Positions 1-9,321 of a stretch of DNA of 64,000 nucleotides are shown here, one piece after another. Source of the stretch: Brevundimonas diminuta 3F5N (GTDB lineage: Bacteria; Pseudomonadota; Alphaproteobacteria; Caulobacterales; Caulobacteraceae); the NCBI RefSeq assembly GCF_900163625.1, contig NZ_FUIE01000079.1, forward strand, positions 1 through 64,000, in the 5' to 3' direction. Within the stretch, counting starts at the first letter, position 1; every line of letters starts with the position of its first letter. The position numbers were made by a program, and so were the translations under genes. The notes beneath the pieces are model-generated. The model did not search any database. It had not been told where the DNA came from and saw only the letters and a program-made list of their open reading frames with translations.

Positions 1-1
1 C

Positions 2-556
2 CGCGCCCTGGCCCTGTGCGGCGCGGGCATGGCCGCCCTGGCCGCCGTGGCCGAGGACGCCGCCGCCCGCGATCAGGCCCACGCCCTGTTCGACGCCGCC
101 GCCCAGCTGTTCACGCCCGACCACAGCCCGCTGGACTGGGCCGCCATCCAGGTGATGCGCGCCGAGCGCGAGACCCTGCCGCCGCTGGTGCTGGTCCAGG
201 CCGAGACCCTAACCGAGGGCGGGGGCCTGATCCTGGGCGCCCTGGCCCATGAACAGCGGGTGGCCCAGGAGGCCGCGCGCGCGGGCGCCGTCGGCGATCT
301 GACGGCCCTGCTGGAGATCGAGGGCGCCCTGCGGCGGCGCCTGGTGCGGCCTTCGGTCTCGGCCACGCCGCTGGACTGGGCGGCCGAGCAGATCGGCCTG
401 GCGCGCATCGCCCTGGCCCGCGCCCGCTGGACCGGCGAAACGCCCCGCGCCGTGGGCCTGATGCTGGCCGAGGCGGCCCAGACCGCGCGCGAGCACGGCG
501 CCTCCAGCCTGGCCGAACGCGCCGAACGCCTGACGCCGCGCCCGCAAACCGTCTGA
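2..556 (+). CDS. TPR-like helical repeat protein, C-terminal part (5' end outside window)
   Basis: The reading frame is open from the first bases, so the true start lies upstream; about 184 residues are visible. The protein is alanine-rich and almost certainly all-helical. It contains two copies of a 'PLDWAA' element, each followed by a helix (around codons 46 and 122). That element resembles the 'PLDWA-x-x-Q' repeats seen in alphaproteobacterial TPR-like proteins, which is the only family hint. No catalytic motif or membrane segment is seen in the visible part. An ATG at position 29 is internal, not a likely start. No function can be assigned. Confidence 0.6.
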   Translation, partial: RALALCGAGMAALAAVAEDAAARDQAHALFDAAAQLFTPDHSPLDWAAIQVMRAERETLPPLVLVQAETLTEGGGLILGALAHEQRVAQEAARAGAVGDLTALLEIEGALRRRLVRPSVSATPLDWAAEQIGLARIALARARWTGETPRAVGLMLAEAAQTAREHGASSLAERAERLTPRPQTV

Positions 557-641
557 GCGCGCCGGGGCGAGCGCACGCGCGGCCTTGACCCGGCCCCATT
601 GGGCGCCTAGCTCACGGGCTTCGCAGAAGGGTTCCGACACA

Positions 642-992
642 GTGACCGAACAAACCGCCGCCGATCCCGTCCACGCCTTCATCGCCCAGACGGTGGCCGA
701 GCATGACGTGGTGCTCTTCATGAAGGGCACGCCGGATTCGCCGCGCTGCGGCTTCTCCTCGGTCACGGTTCAGATCCTCGACCACGTGGGCGCGGCCTTC
801 GTCGGCGTCGACGTGCTGCAGGACGAAGCCCTGCGCGAAGGCATCAAGGCCTTCACCGACTGGCCGACCATCCCCCAGCTTTATGTGAAGGGCGAATTCG
901 TCGGCGGCTCGGACATCGTGCGCGAGATGTTCCAGTCGGGCGAACTGGCCGCCCTGATGGCCGAAAAAGGCGTAGCCTTGGGCGAAGCCTAA
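642..992 (+). CDS. grxD: Monothiol glutaredoxin, Grx4/GrxD type
   Basis: Encodes 116 residues of a CGFS-type monothiol glutaredoxin, a family that carries glutathione-bound [2Fe-2S] clusters for cytosolic iron-sulfur trafficking. Visible motifs are 'FMKGTP', the active site 'CGFS' in 'SPRCGFSSV', the cis-proline 'WPTIPQLYVKGE' and the glutathione-binding 'GGSDIV'. All are standard for the family, as is the length. I chose the GTG at 642 because 'agaagg' lies about 11 bases upstream and the homologous region begins there; an ATG at 585 would add 19 poorly conserved residues. BolA, the usual partner, is not next to it in this window. The next gene starts 4 bases after the stop and is probably co-transcribed. 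Confidence 0.95.
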   Translation: MTEQTAADPVHAFIAQTVAEHDVVLFMKGTPDSPRCGFSSVTVQILDHVGAAFVGVDVLQDEALREGIKAFTDWPTIPQLYVKGEFVGGSDIVREMFQSGELAALMAEKGVALGEA

Positions 993-996
993 CCCG

Positions 997-1422
997 ATGG
1001 CCCGGCCGCAGCTGCAACCGCGTGAGGACCGCGAGGTCTTCGTCGTCCCGCTGGACGTGCGGCCGGAACACATCGACGAGAACAACCACGTCAACAACGT
1101 CGTCTACGTCGGCTGGCTGCAGGACGTGGGCACGGCCCACTGGAACGCGCGCTTCGACGACGAGACGCGCGCCCGCTGGTCGTGGATCGCCCTGAGACAC
1201 GAGATCGACTATCTGCGCGCCATCGAGCCGGGCGCGACCGGCGTCGTCGCCCGCACCTGGGTCGGCGATCCGCAGGGCCCGCGCTTCAACCGCTATGTCC
1301 GCATCGAGGACGCCGAAGGCCGCCTGTGCGCGCAAGGCCTGTCCGAATGGTGCCTGGTCGACGCCCAGACCCTGCGTCCTGCCCGTATTCCAGCCGAGAT
1401 GCTGGGACCGTTCACGGCGTAA
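997..1422 (+). CDS. Acyl-CoA thioesterase, 4HBT hotdog fold
   Basis: A 141-residue single hotdog-domain protein. The stretch 'HIDENNHVNNVVYVGWL' is the signature of the 4-hydroxybenzoyl-CoA thioesterase / FadM-YbgC group, where an Asp or Asn near this motif takes part in hydrolysis of an acyl-CoA thioester. The substrate cannot be read from sequence. It starts 4 bases after grxD, so the pair is likely one transcript. It is convergent with glyS; the space between holds a long palindromic repeat that probably ends both transcripts. Confidence 0.88.
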   Translation: MARPQLQPREDREVFVVPLDVRPEHIDENNHVNNVVYVGWLQDVGTAHWNARFDDETRARWSWIALRHEIDYLRAIEPGATGVVARTWVGDPQGPRFNRYVRIEDAEGRLCAQGLSEWCLVDAQTLRPARIPAEMLGPFTA

Positions 1423-1427
1423 TCCTC

Positions 1428-1568
1428 CCTTCTCCCCTTGTGGGAGAAGGTGGCCCGTCAGGGCCGGATGAGGGGTCTTGCGACGGTGAATGAGGTTGCG
1501 AGGCGAATGTCCCGCAACCCCTCATCCGTCAGGCTCCGCCTGCCACCTTCTCCCACAAGGGGAGAAGG
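1428..1568. repeat. Long palindromic intergenic element (REP-like) with perfect 27-bp outer arms
   Basis: Bases 1428-1454 and 1542-1568 are perfect 27-base inverted copies ('ccttctccccttgtgggaga...'). Each arm is itself a short hairpin (ccttctcccc/ggggagaagg type). The inner parts 'ggatgaggggt' and 'acccctcatcc' also pair. The element fills the gap between two convergent genes and could act as a two-way terminator. A second element of similar design but different arms is at 13126-13301. Confidence 0.85.
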
Positions 1569-1576
1569 ACGATGGA

Positions 1577-3784
1577 TCAGCCCGCGATCTGGCCGAAGTC
1601 GGCGACGCGGTTCATGACGCCGCGCACTTGAACCAGCAGCTTCAGGCGGTTTTCACGCTCTTCGGCCACGTCGGAGTTGACCATGACGGCGGTGAAGAAG
1701 GCGTCCACCGGACCGCGCAGGGCGGCCAGGGCCGTCATGGCGGCGGCGAAGTCCTCGGCCTCCAGCGCCGCGTCCACGGCCGAGGCGGCGGCGGCGGCGG
1801 CGAAGGCCAGGGCGGTCTCTTCCGCCGGCTGGTTCGGCAGGCCGGTGGCGACGGCGCCCTCAGGCAGCGGTCCCTTCTTCTCCTCAGCCTTGAGCAGTTG
1901 CGCGGCGCGCTTGTAGCCCGCCAGCAGGTTGGCTCCGTCGTCCGTCGCCAGGAAGGCGGCCAGCGCCTCCACCCGACGCACGATCCGCACAAGATCGTCG
2001 TCGCCCAGTGCGAAGACGGCCGCCACGAGATCGTGACGCTGGCCCTTGTCGCGCAGAAGGACGGTCAGACGGTCGGCGAAGAATGCGAGGAGGCCATGCG
2101 CATCGCGACCCTCACCAATCCGTTGTCCCAACGGGAAGCTCTCTGCGAGCATATCATCGCGAGCTTTGACAAGTTCCTCGACCTTGCCCGACAACTCACC
2201 AACAAGTTCAGCCGGCAGTGCGCTGACATCTGCAATCGAAGTTAGCGTTTGAGTACGAGCCTCGACGATCAAGCTATCCAGCTTCACACGCGCGCCCTGC
2301 ACACGTCCGACTGCCGACAAGGAGATCCGCGTCCCATTCTCCAGCACCAGCCGGATCACGCCCAGCGCAGCGCGGCGCAACGCATAGGGGTCTTTCGAGC
2401 CCGTGGGCTTTTCGTCGATGGTGAAGAAGCCGACCAGGGTGTCCAGCTTTTCGGCCATGGCGACGGCGACCGTGACCGGGGCGGTCGGGACGGTGTCGCC
2501 CGGTCCCTGAGGCTTGTAGTGGTCGCGGATGGCGTCGGCCACGGCGTCGGGCTGACCGGCCAGACGGGCGTAGTAGCCGCCCATGATCCCCTGCAGTTCC
2601 GGGAACTCGCCCACCATGCCCGAGGCCAGGTCGGCCTTGGACAGGCGCGCGGCCTGTTCGGCCTGAGCCGGATCGGCGCCCACCAGCGGGGCGATCTCGC
2701 GCGCCAACGCCGCGATGCGGTCCACCCGCTCGGACAGCGTGCCCAGCTTGGCGTGGAAGGTGACGTCCTTCAGCTTGGCGTTCCAGGCGTCGAAGCCGAC
2801 CTTCTGGTCCTCGGTCCAGAAGAACTCCGCGTCGCTCAGGCGGGCCGACAGCACCTTGGCGTTGCCGGCGGCCAGGGCCGCGCCGCCGTCGGTCGCCTCG
2901 ACGTTGGCGACGACGACGAAGTGCGGGGCCAAGCCTTCCTTGCCCGGTTCGCGCACGGCGAAATACTTCTGGTGCACCTTCATCGACAGCTGGACCACTT
3001 CCGGCGGCAGGGCCAGGAACTGCGGGTCCATGTCGCCCAGGATCGGCGTCGGCCATTCGGCCAGACCCGACACCTCGTCCAGCAGGCCGTCGTCATCGAC
3101 CAGGGCCAGCCCCTTGGCCGCGCAGACGGCCTTGGCGCCTTCGAGGATGCGCAGCTTGCGGTCGGCGGCGTCCAGCAGGACGAAGTTGCGCTCCAGCTTG
3201 GCGCGATAGTCGGCGAAGTCCTTGACCGCGAACGGCTGGCCCGCGCCCATGAAGCGGTGGCCCTCGGTCACGTCGCCCGACGGGATGCCGTCGACTTCAA
3301 ACGGAATCACCGCCCCATCGTACAGGGCCAGGATGCGCTTGATCGGTCGCACCCAACGCAGGGTTCCCGTGCCCCAGCGCATCGACTTGGGCCAGGGGAA
3401 GTGGCGGATGATGTCGTCGACGCTCTCGGCCACGACCTCGGTGGTCGCCCGGCCCTTACTGCTGATTTCGGCGAACCAGACGCCGTCGCGCTCGACCAGT
3501 TGGTCCTGCGTCAGGCCGGTCTTGCGCAGGAAGCCTTCCAGCGCCTGCGCCGGGGCGGACGTTTTCGGCCCCTTCAGCTCTTCATTGCGGTCGGGCGTGG
3601 CGGCGGGCAGGCCGTCGATCACCAGCGTCAGGCGACGCGGCCCGGCGTAGGTCGTAAGCGCGTCCCAGGTCAGGCCTGCGGCCTTCAAGCGGTCAGACGC
3701 CATGCGCTCCAGATCGCGCGCGGCGCCGGGCTGCATACGGGCGGGGATTTCTTCAGAGAAGATTTCGAGGAGAAGCTGGGACAT
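1577..3784 (-). CDS. glyS: Glycyl-tRNA synthetase beta subunit
   Basis: Encodes 735 residues of the GlyRS beta subunit, which with GlyQ forms the bacterial alpha2-beta2 enzyme that charges tRNA-Gly; the beta chain carries tRNA-binding domains. The N-terminus '[17 protein letters not shown]' is diagnostic and fixes the start at 3784. Further typical stretches are 'FPWPKSMRWG', 'HQKYFAVRE' and 'GEFPELQGIMGGYYA'; the C-terminal third has the usual helical anticodon-binding region ending 'RVADFGQIAG'. The start codon overlaps the glyQ stop as TGATG, so the two subunits are translationally coupled. Confidence 0.97.
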   Translation of the reverse strand: MSQLLLEIFSEEIPARMQPGAARDLERMASDRLKAAGLTWDALTTYAGPRRLTLVIDGLPAATPDRNEELKGPKTSAPAQALEGFLRKTGLTQDQLVERDGVWFAEISSKGRATTEVVAESVDDIIRHFPWPKSMRWGTGTLRWVRPIKRILALYDGAVIPFEVDGIPSGDVTEGHRFMGAGQPFAVKDFADYRAKLERNFVLLDAADRKLRILEGAKAVCAAKGLALVDDDGLLDEVSGLAEWPTPILGDMDPQFLALPPEVVQLSMKVHQKYFAVREPGKEGLAPHFVVVANVEATDGGAALAAGNAKVLSARLSDAEFFWTEDQKVGFDAWNAKLKDVTFHAKLGTLSERVDRIAALAREIAPLVGADPAQAEQAARLSKADLASGMVGEFPELQGIMGGYYARLAGQPDAVADAIRDHYKPQGPGDTVPTAPVTVAVAMAEKLDTLVGFFTIDEKPTGSKDPYALRRAALGVIRLVLENGTRISLSAVGRVQGARVKLDSLIVEARTQTLTSIADVSALPAELVGELSGKVEELVKARDDMLAESFPLGQRIGEGRDAHGLLAFFADRLTVLLRDKGQRHDLVAAVFALGDDDLVRIVRRVEALAAFLATDDGANLLAGYKRAAQLLKAEEKKGPLPEGAVATGLPNQPAEETALAFAAAAAASAVDAALEAEDFAAAMTALAALRGPVDAFFTAVMVNSDVAEERENRLKLLVQVRGVMNRVADFGQIAG

Positions 3785-4698
3785 CAGGCGGTCGCCCGTT
3801 CGTGTTCGACTTGAGCCCATTCTGTCTGGGCAACGGCGCAGGCTTTGCACAGGTCGCGGATGCGGCCGATGTAGCTCTGGCGTTCGGCGACGGCGATGGC
3901 GCCGCGGGCGTCCATCAGGTTGAACAGGTGCGAGGCCTTCAGCACCTGATCATAGGCAGGCAGGACCAGCGGCTGGCCTTGCGGACCCTTCATGGTCAGG
4001 AAGTGGGCGGCCTCGCGCTCCATGTCCTCGAAGCGGCGCTTCAACGCGGCGACGTCATAGCCGTGGAAGTTGGCTTCGGACTGCTGACGCTCGTTCTCGA
4101 GGAAGACCTCGCCGTAGGTCAGGCCTTCCTTGTTGAACTTCAGGTCATAGACGTTGTCGACGCCCTGAACATACATGGCCAGACGCTCCAGCCCGTAGGT
4201 CAGCTCGCCCGAGACCACGTCGACCTCGATGCCGCCGACGCCCTGGAAATAGGTGAACTGCGTCACCTCCATGCCGTCGCACCAGACTTCCCAGCCCAGC
4301 CCCCAGGCACCGACAGTGGGGTTCTCCCAGTCGTCCTCGACGAAGCGGATGTCATGCAGGCTGGGGTCGATGCCGATGGCGGCCAGCGAGCCGAGATACA
4401 GCTCCTGCAGGTTGTCGGGGTTCGGCTTCAGGATGACCTGATACTGGTAATAGTGCTGCAGCCGGTTGGGGTTCTCGCCGTAGCGACCGTCGCCGGGGCG
4501 GCGCGAGGGCTGGACGTAGGCGGCCTTCCACGGCTTGGGACCGAGGGCGCGCAAGACGGTCGCGGGGTGCAAGGTGCCGGCGCCGACCTCGATGTCATAC
4601 GGCTGCAAAATGGCGCAGCCCTGATCGCTCCAATAGTGGTGCAGGGTCAGGATCAGGTCCTGAAACGAGAGAGGTTCAGCAGCGGCCACGGTCGACAT
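3784..4698 (-). CDS. glyQ: Glycyl-tRNA synthetase alpha subunit
   Basis: A 304-residue class II synthetase catalytic subunit that activates glycine with ATP. It shows '[18 protein letters not shown]', '[11 protein letters not shown]' and '[17 protein letters not shown]' (motif 2 region), and the family-wide 'TYFQQVGG'-like '[12 protein letters not shown]'. Homology begins at ATG 4698; the frame continues upstream past the polysaccharide deacetylase locus but that extension is only the antisense of another gene. It is the first gene of glyQ-glyS and is divergent from the deacetylase. Confidence 0.97.
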   Translation of the reverse strand: MSTVAAAEPLSFQDLILTLHHYWSDQGCAILQPYDIEVGAGTLHPATVLRALGPKPWKAAYVQPSRRPGDGRYGENPNRLQHYYQYQVILKPNPDNLQELYLGSLAAIGIDPSLHDIRFVEDDWENPTVGAWGLGWEVWCDGMEVTQFTYFQGVGGIEVDVVSGELTYGLERLAMYVQGVDNVYDLKFNKEGLTYGEVFLENERQQSEANFHGYDVAALKRRFEDMEREAAHFLTMKGPQGQPLVLPAYDQVLKASHLFNLMDARGAIAVAERQSYIGRIRDLCKACAVAQTEWAQVEHERATA

Positions 4699-4809
4699 TT
4701 CGGTCCGATTTCGGGAGGCGCGGACCATAGGGCCGCCACGCTTCGCCAGCAAGGCGAGGCGGCCGAAACCTTCACCCTTCTGCAAGCGCAGATGCGCTAG
4801 AAGGCGGCC

Positions 4810-5556
4810 ATGATGCAGCAACGGATCGATCAAATGCGCCGCCGGGCGGCGCGCTACCTGGGCGTGCGGCCGGTGACGGTGGCGCCTGCGCGCGGGATTC
4901 TCAGCCTCAGCTTCGACGACTTCCCAGCCAGCGCCTGGACCGAGGCCGGGCCGATCCTGGCCGAGCATGGGATCAGGGCGACCTATTACGTCGCGGGCGG
5001 TCTGTGCGGCGGCGAGAACATCGGCAAGGCCCAGTTCGAGGTCGAGCATCTTCAGTCCGCGCATGAGGTCGGGCATGAAGTCGGCTGCCACACCTTCGAC
5101 CACGTCAGCGCCCTGCGCCTGAGCCCCGCCGAGCTGACGGACCAACTGGCGCGCAACGCCGCTTGGGTGGGCGAGCGGCTGGACGGCCACGTCATGACCA
5201 CCTTCGCCTGGCCTTTCGGCGACGTGGCCCTGGGCGCCAAGGCCGTGATCGACGAGCGGTTCCTGCTGGGACGCGGCGTGCGCGACGGGGTCAACGCCGG
5301 ACGCGCCGACCGTGCCAATCTGCAGGCCATCGGCCTGGAGTCCCGCCGCCTGCCCCACTACGACCTGGAGGCGCTGGTCGCCCGCGCGGCTGAGGCGCCC
5401 GGCTGGCTGATCGCCTATGGCCACGACGTCGAGAGCGACCCCACCCCCTACGGCTGCACGCCCGAAGACCTGGACCGCCTGATCCGCCTGGCCAAGGCGG
5501 CCGGGCTGGAGATCCTGCCGGTCGGCGAAGCGTGGGAGCGGTTGGGCGGAGTCTGA
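4810..5556 (+). CDS. Polysaccharide deacetylase family protein (NodB homology)
   Basis: A 248-residue protein of the carbohydrate esterase 4 fold, a metal-dependent group that removes acetyl groups from sugar polymers. Motif 1 'SFDDFP' (residues 34-39) supplies the Asp pair and motif 2 'CHTFDH' (93-98) supplies the two metal-binding His. 'FAWPFGD' near residue 130 fits motif 3 and 'AYGHD' near 210 could hold the C-terminal His. There is no clear signal peptide or membrane segment, so it may act in the cytoplasm, for example on a glycan precursor. The substrate is unknown. Confidence 0.87.
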   Translation: MMQQRIDQMRRRAARYLGVRPVTVAPARGILSLSFDDFPASAWTEAGPILAEHGIRATYYVAGGLCGGENIGKAQFEVEHLQSAHEVGHEVGCHTFDHVSALRLSPAELTDQLARNAAWVGERLDGHVMTTFAWPFGDVALGAKAVIDERFLLGRGVRDGVNAGRADRANLQAIGLESRRLPHYDLEALVARAAEAPGWLIAYGHDVESDPTPYGCTPEDLDRLIRLAKAAGLEILPVGEAWERLGGV

Positions 5557-5585
5557 ACCTTCCTCACCGCTCATCCCGCCCAAAC

Positions 5586-5617
5586 AAAAACGCCGCCGCC
5601 CGCTGAGGGCGACGGCG
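5586..5617 (-). terminator. Rho-independent terminator of the autotransporter gene
   Basis: Bases 5591-5601 and 5607-5617 pair over 11 positions with one mismatch (cgccgccgccc / gggcgacggcg, 5-base loop). On the minus strand the hairpin is followed by a run of five T (5590-5586). It lies about 45 bases past the stop of the minus-strand protease gene. Confidence 0.8.
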
Positions 5618-5663
5618 TCTGTCCGTCAGGATCGCCGGGACCGAAGCCCCGGCGCCCGCCTTA

Positions 5664-8600
5664 TCAGAACCGGAAGCTGACGCGGCCGGTCAGGCGGTGG
5701 TCCTTGTAGTCGTCGTTGAAGACGCCCGAGTAGCCGACCTCGATGTTGGTCGACTTGCTTGCTTCGATGTTGAAGCCCAGGCCCGCCTGAAGCGCGCCCG
5801 AGTTCAGGTCGGCGCCTTCGACGCGGAACACCGGACCGTCCGAGAAGGCCGCGTTGAACACGGGGCCGTCGCCGCTCAGGTCTTCGGTCCAGGCCAGGTG
5901 GCCGATCGCCGACAGCGCCGGGCGGCCGTTCCCGCCCGCCAGGTGCGTCTCCGAACGCAGACCCGCCGTCAGCAGGTCCGAAGTCTGGGAGACGTCGCCC
6001 GACAGGGCCGCATCGCCGCCGCGCTCGACCACGTCCGCATCATATTCGACGCGGGTGTAGTTCAGGTACGGCTCCAGCACGGTCGAGCCCATCACCGGCT
6101 TGCGCCACGATACTTCGCCGTAGGCCTGCCAGGCTTCGCCGTCGTAACGGCCGGTCAGTTGCTCATTGAAGCGGTTCAGCGAGGCCGAACGGTCCGTGCG
6201 GGTGCGCGAGTCCATCCAGGCGCCGCCCAGACGGAAGTCGAAGCCGGCCAGCGTCGCGGCGCCGTAGACGCCGATGTGCTGGGTCTTGACCTCGCCCGTC
6301 GAGTGCAGACGGTTGGCGCGGATTTCCGACTGGCTTTCACCGACGGCGACGCCGATGTGGGCGCGGCTGTTGAGCGTCTTCTCGACGCCGGCCAGATAGC
6401 CGGTGGCCTCGCTGCGGAAGCCGGCCAGTTCGCCGTTGTCCTGACGCCCGCTGCCGAAGACTCCCGAGGCCCAGACGGCGACGCCGCGACCGTCGATCGC
6501 CTCGGTCGTGCCGTTGCGGCCGCGCGTCAGCATGGCGTCACGGATGAAGCGCGAGTCGCCCGAAGCGACGCCCGCCAGGGTGGCGTGAACTTCGCCCGTC
6601 AGGCTGTTCAGAGCGCCACGGACGTTAGCGACGCTGCCGTCCAGGATGGCGTCTTCCAGAGCCGTGTTGCGAACCGCTGAAGGCGTAGCTGCGCGCGTCG
6701 ACGCCGTGGTCGCTTGCGGCGCTGCGGTCAGAACCTCGCCTGTCATGACATCCAGCGCCGCGCCGACCGATGTCTGGTTCGGCGTGACGCCGACCGAGGC
6801 GATGGTCACGTCGTTGCGCGCCAGCGTCAGTTGCACGGCCTTGTCGCTGTAGGTCAGGATCGGCTTCAGGAAGGCCAGATCGCTTTCCGCGCCCGCGAAG
6901 ACGCCGGTGACGCCGCCCTCGGACTGCAGGATGTTCATCCGCGTGCGCAGGTTCCACTCGCCCTGGTCGGCTTTCAGGATGACCTTGCCGCCCTCCAGCG
7001 TCGTCGCGCCTTCAACGGCGACGCGCGAGTGCTGGGCGCCGTTCACGCTGGAGCGGATCCACAGGTAGGAGCCGTCCTTGAACACCAGGTTGTCGGCGAT
7101 GGTCAGCGTGCCGAACGGGTTGGCCTTGTCGCCCGGCGACAGGACGCCGCCCTTGTCGACCACCACGTCAGCCAGACGGCCCACGCCGCCCAACATGCCC
7201 AGATCGGCCACGGTCGAGGTCGAGTTGATCAGGCTGCCGTTGACGGTCAGCAGGCCGCCCTCGACGCGGGTCGCGCCGGTGTAGTCATTGGCGCCGGTCA
7301 GGATCAGCTCGCCGCCGCCCTTCTTGACGATACCGCCGATGTCGTCGGGGTATTCGGCCAGAACCTCGGCCGAGTAGCGGTCGCGCGCATCGCCGATGTC
7401 ATTGCTCCACACGTCGACCGTGCCGACGCGAACGTTGACGTCGCGCACGTCACGCAGGGCCGTCGGGCCTTTCAGCGCAACCTCCATCTGCGGCGCGCCC
7501 CACCCGGACTTCAGGTCCACGCCCGGCGTGTCCAGATCCAGCGAGCTGGACACCAGGATGTCGCCGATCAGGGCCGTGTCGTACTCGGCGAAATGCTCCA
7601 TCAGCAGGGCGGCGAAGCCCGAGATGTTCGGCGCCGCCATCGAGGTGCCCGTGTAGGCGTCGTAGCCCGGCCCCGTGTAGGTGACCAACGTCTCCAGGCG
7701 CTTGACCAGCAGAGCGTTGGCCTGGGTCAGCACGTCGGCCGAGAACTCCGGCGTCAGGATCGCCATATTGCCGGACGAGACCAGCAGCCCTGCCAGCTGC
7801 GAGGTGAAGCCGTCCGGGTCGCCGAGACGGCCGCCGGAAATCAGGGTGATGGCCACGGCCTCTTCGGCCACGCGACGACGTGCGGCGGCCTCGTCGAACG
7901 GAAGCCCGGCGTCTTCGGCCGCGTATTTGGCGTTCAGATAGGTATTCAACGCGCCCAGGAAGCGGTTCACCGAAGCGGTCTGCAGCGCCGCGACCGTCGT
8001 CGCCGCATAGAGCGGGCGGTAGTCCGCCGGACGGTACTGGGCCACGATGGCGTTGAAATCGAATTCAAAGCCCGGCACCGCCGACACGATCTGATGGCCC
8101 GGTCCGGCGACGCACCAGGTCGCGCTCTGGCCGCAGAAGCTGGTCGAGGCGCTGGGCGTCAAGGCGCCCGTATAGTTGGCGACGGACAGCCAGTTGGAAC
8201 GCAGGCGCGCATCCGACATGGGGGCGAGCGCATCAATGCTGGCGTGGACGCCGTAGCCGTTGCCCGCCGAGAAAACGACCAGGACGTCGTGGTCCAGAAC
8301 CGGCTTATAGAGGTCGCCGAGATCCTCGCCGAGGAGGTTCTTCACGACGTCAGCCGGCGCATTATAGGGAATGTTGTTCCCCGAGCCCCAGCTGTTGTTG
8401 ATGATCCGCACTTCGCCCGTATTGGCCAGGTCGATGATGTTCTCCAACGGCGTGCTGACGGTGTCGCCGTTGATGAGGACGTCGCGGTACCATAGGAAGT
8501 CGCCGGCGGCGAAGTTGGTCGTGGCCGAATAGATGTTGGCGCCGAAGGCGTTGCCGAACATGGCCTCGCCTTCGATGCGGGCGCCGCCGATGGTGCCGGC

Positions 8601-9011
8601 GACGTGGGTGCCGTGGCCTTCCCAGCCGCGACGCGGGTTGATGCGGCCGTCGTTGCCGTAGTCGCCCGAGACGACCGTGTTCAGACCCTTGATCTTGCCT
8701 TCCCCGCCGAACAGCGGGTGATCCATGTAGACGCCCGCGTCATTGACGCCGACCGTCAGGCCCTTGCCCGACAGGCCCAGGGCGTAAGCATGCTCCAGAC
8801 CCAGATAGGCCTTGGAATAGTCCACCGTGAACTGGGCGTCTTCACGCCAGGACGTCAACGCCGCGTCGTAGTCCGCAGTGCGCGACCCGTCCGCCATGTA
8901 GAACCCGCCCGGCGGCGGCGTGACACTCGTCTGAGCGGAAACATCACTCGCCCAAACCAGGGCGGAACCAGCGGCTGCAACCAAGAGGCCAGCCTTGAAC
9001 GCGTTAATCAT
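5664..9011 (-). CDS. Autotransporter serine protease, subtilisin (S8) passenger
   Basis: A 1115-residue type Va secreted protease. Order: signal peptide (about 1-27, 'GLLVAAAGSALVWASDVSA'), S8 domain, beta-helix stem, C-terminal 12-strand beta-barrel ending 'GRVSFRF'. The triad is visible: Asp in 'VGVNDAGVYMDHP' (about residue 91), His in 'GHGTHVAGTIGG' (about 136) and Ser in 'GTSMAAPNISG' (about 450-460); the oxyanion Asn is in 'IINNSWGSG'. The stem has an autotransporter-associated repeat 'GGGELILTGANDYTGAT'. A large insert with two Cys ('FCGQSATWC') precedes the Ser. I chose ATG 9011, which has 'ggggat' just upstream, over ATG 9032. The gene is monocistronic; the cleaved target is unknown. 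Confidence 0.93.
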   Translation of the reverse strand: MINAFKAGLLVAAAGSALVWASDVSAQTSVTPPPGGFYMADGSRTADYDAALTSWREDAQFTVDYSKAYLGLEHAYALGLSGKGLTVGVNDAGVYMDHPLFGGEGKIKGLNTVVSGDYGNDGRINPRRGWEGHGTHVAGTIGGARIEGEAMFGNAFGANIYSATTNFAAGDFLWYRDVLINGDTVSTPLENIIDLANTGEVRIINNSWGSGNNIPYNAPADVVKNLLGEDLGDLYKPVLDHDVLVVFSAGNGYGVHASIDALAPMSDARLRSNWLSVANYTGALTPSASTSFCGQSATWCVAGPGHQIVSAVPGFEFDFNAIVAQYRPADYRPLYAATTVAALQTASVNRFLGALNTYLNAKYAAEDAGLPFDEAAARRRVAEEAVAITLISGGRLGDPDGFTSQLAGLLVSSGNMAILTPEFSADVLTQANALLVKRLETLVTYTGPGYDAYTGTSMAAPNISGFAALLMEHFAEYDTALIGDILVSSSLDLDTPGVDLKSGWGAPQMEVALKGPTALRDVRDVNVRVGTVDVWSNDIGDARDRYSAEVLAEYPDDIGGIVKKGGGELILTGANDYTGATRVEGGLLTVNGSLINSTSTVADLGMLGGVGRLADVVVDKGGVLSPGDKANPFGTLTIADNLVFKDGSYLWIRSSVNGAQHSRVAVEGATTLEGGKVILKADQGEWNLRTRMNILQSEGGVTGVFAGAESDLAFLKPILTYSDKAVQLTLARNDVTIASVGVTPNQTSVGAALDVMTGEVLTAAPQATTASTRAATPSAVRNTALEDAILDGSVANVRGALNSLTGEVHATLAGVASGDSRFIRDAMLTRGRNGTTEAIDGRGVAVWASGVFGSGRQDNGELAGFRSEATGYLAGVEKTLNSRAHIGVAVGESQSEIRANRLHSTGEVKTQHIGVYGAATLAGFDFRLGGAWMDSRTRTDRSASLNRFNEQLTGRYDGEAWQAYGEVSWRKPVMGSTVLEPYLNYTRVEYDADVVERGGDAALSGDVSQTSDLLTAGLRSETHLAGGNGRPALSAIGHLAWTEDLSGDGPVFNAAFSDGPVFRVEGADLNSGALQAGLGFNIEASKSTNIEVGYSGVFNDDYKDHRLTGRVSFRF

Positions 9012-9321
9012 AGATCCCCACAAAAGCGACATAGCTATTCGAAGAGGGGTCGCCTCCGTCTCGGCAGCCCTATGACCGCCGCTCCACGCACCCCTCTCTG
9101 AAGCATTTGAGACGGAAACCTCCGCCTACTGTCAATCATGGAACGAAGATCATTCGCTCACGCGCGCCTGGACCAAAACGGTAACGCTTGAGTGTCCCGA
9201 AATTGGAATTTCCCTCCAACCCCCGCGCGTCATGACTCACAAGGGCCCGACCGCCGCCTCAATCAGTCTTTTCTTCGCCCGAATTGAACCACAGCCGCGT
9301 CATTCTGTCGCAGTTCTCGCC
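9012..9321. other. Intergenic region upstream of the autotransporter gene
   Basis: About 310 bases between the start of the autotransporter gene and the stop of the next minus-strand gene. It should hold the protease promoter and the end of the upstream transcript. The DNA is less GC-rich than the neighbouring genes. I see no convincing hairpin with a T-run, no repeat and no small gene with a good ribosome binding site. Confidence 0.5.

Noticed and set aside
2249-3814. Long plus-strand frame opposite glyS
   Set aside because: Composition (Arg, Gln, His, Gly rich) is that of antisense high-GC DNA; glyS is certain on the other strand.
3784-5583. A 599-residue frame that would extend GlyQ at its N-terminus
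   Set aside because: The extension is antisense of the polysaccharide deacetylase gene; GlyQ homology begins at 4698.
6714-8495. Long plus-strand frame opposite the autotransporter
   Set aside because: Antisense shadow; the minus-strand protease has complete catalytic motifs.
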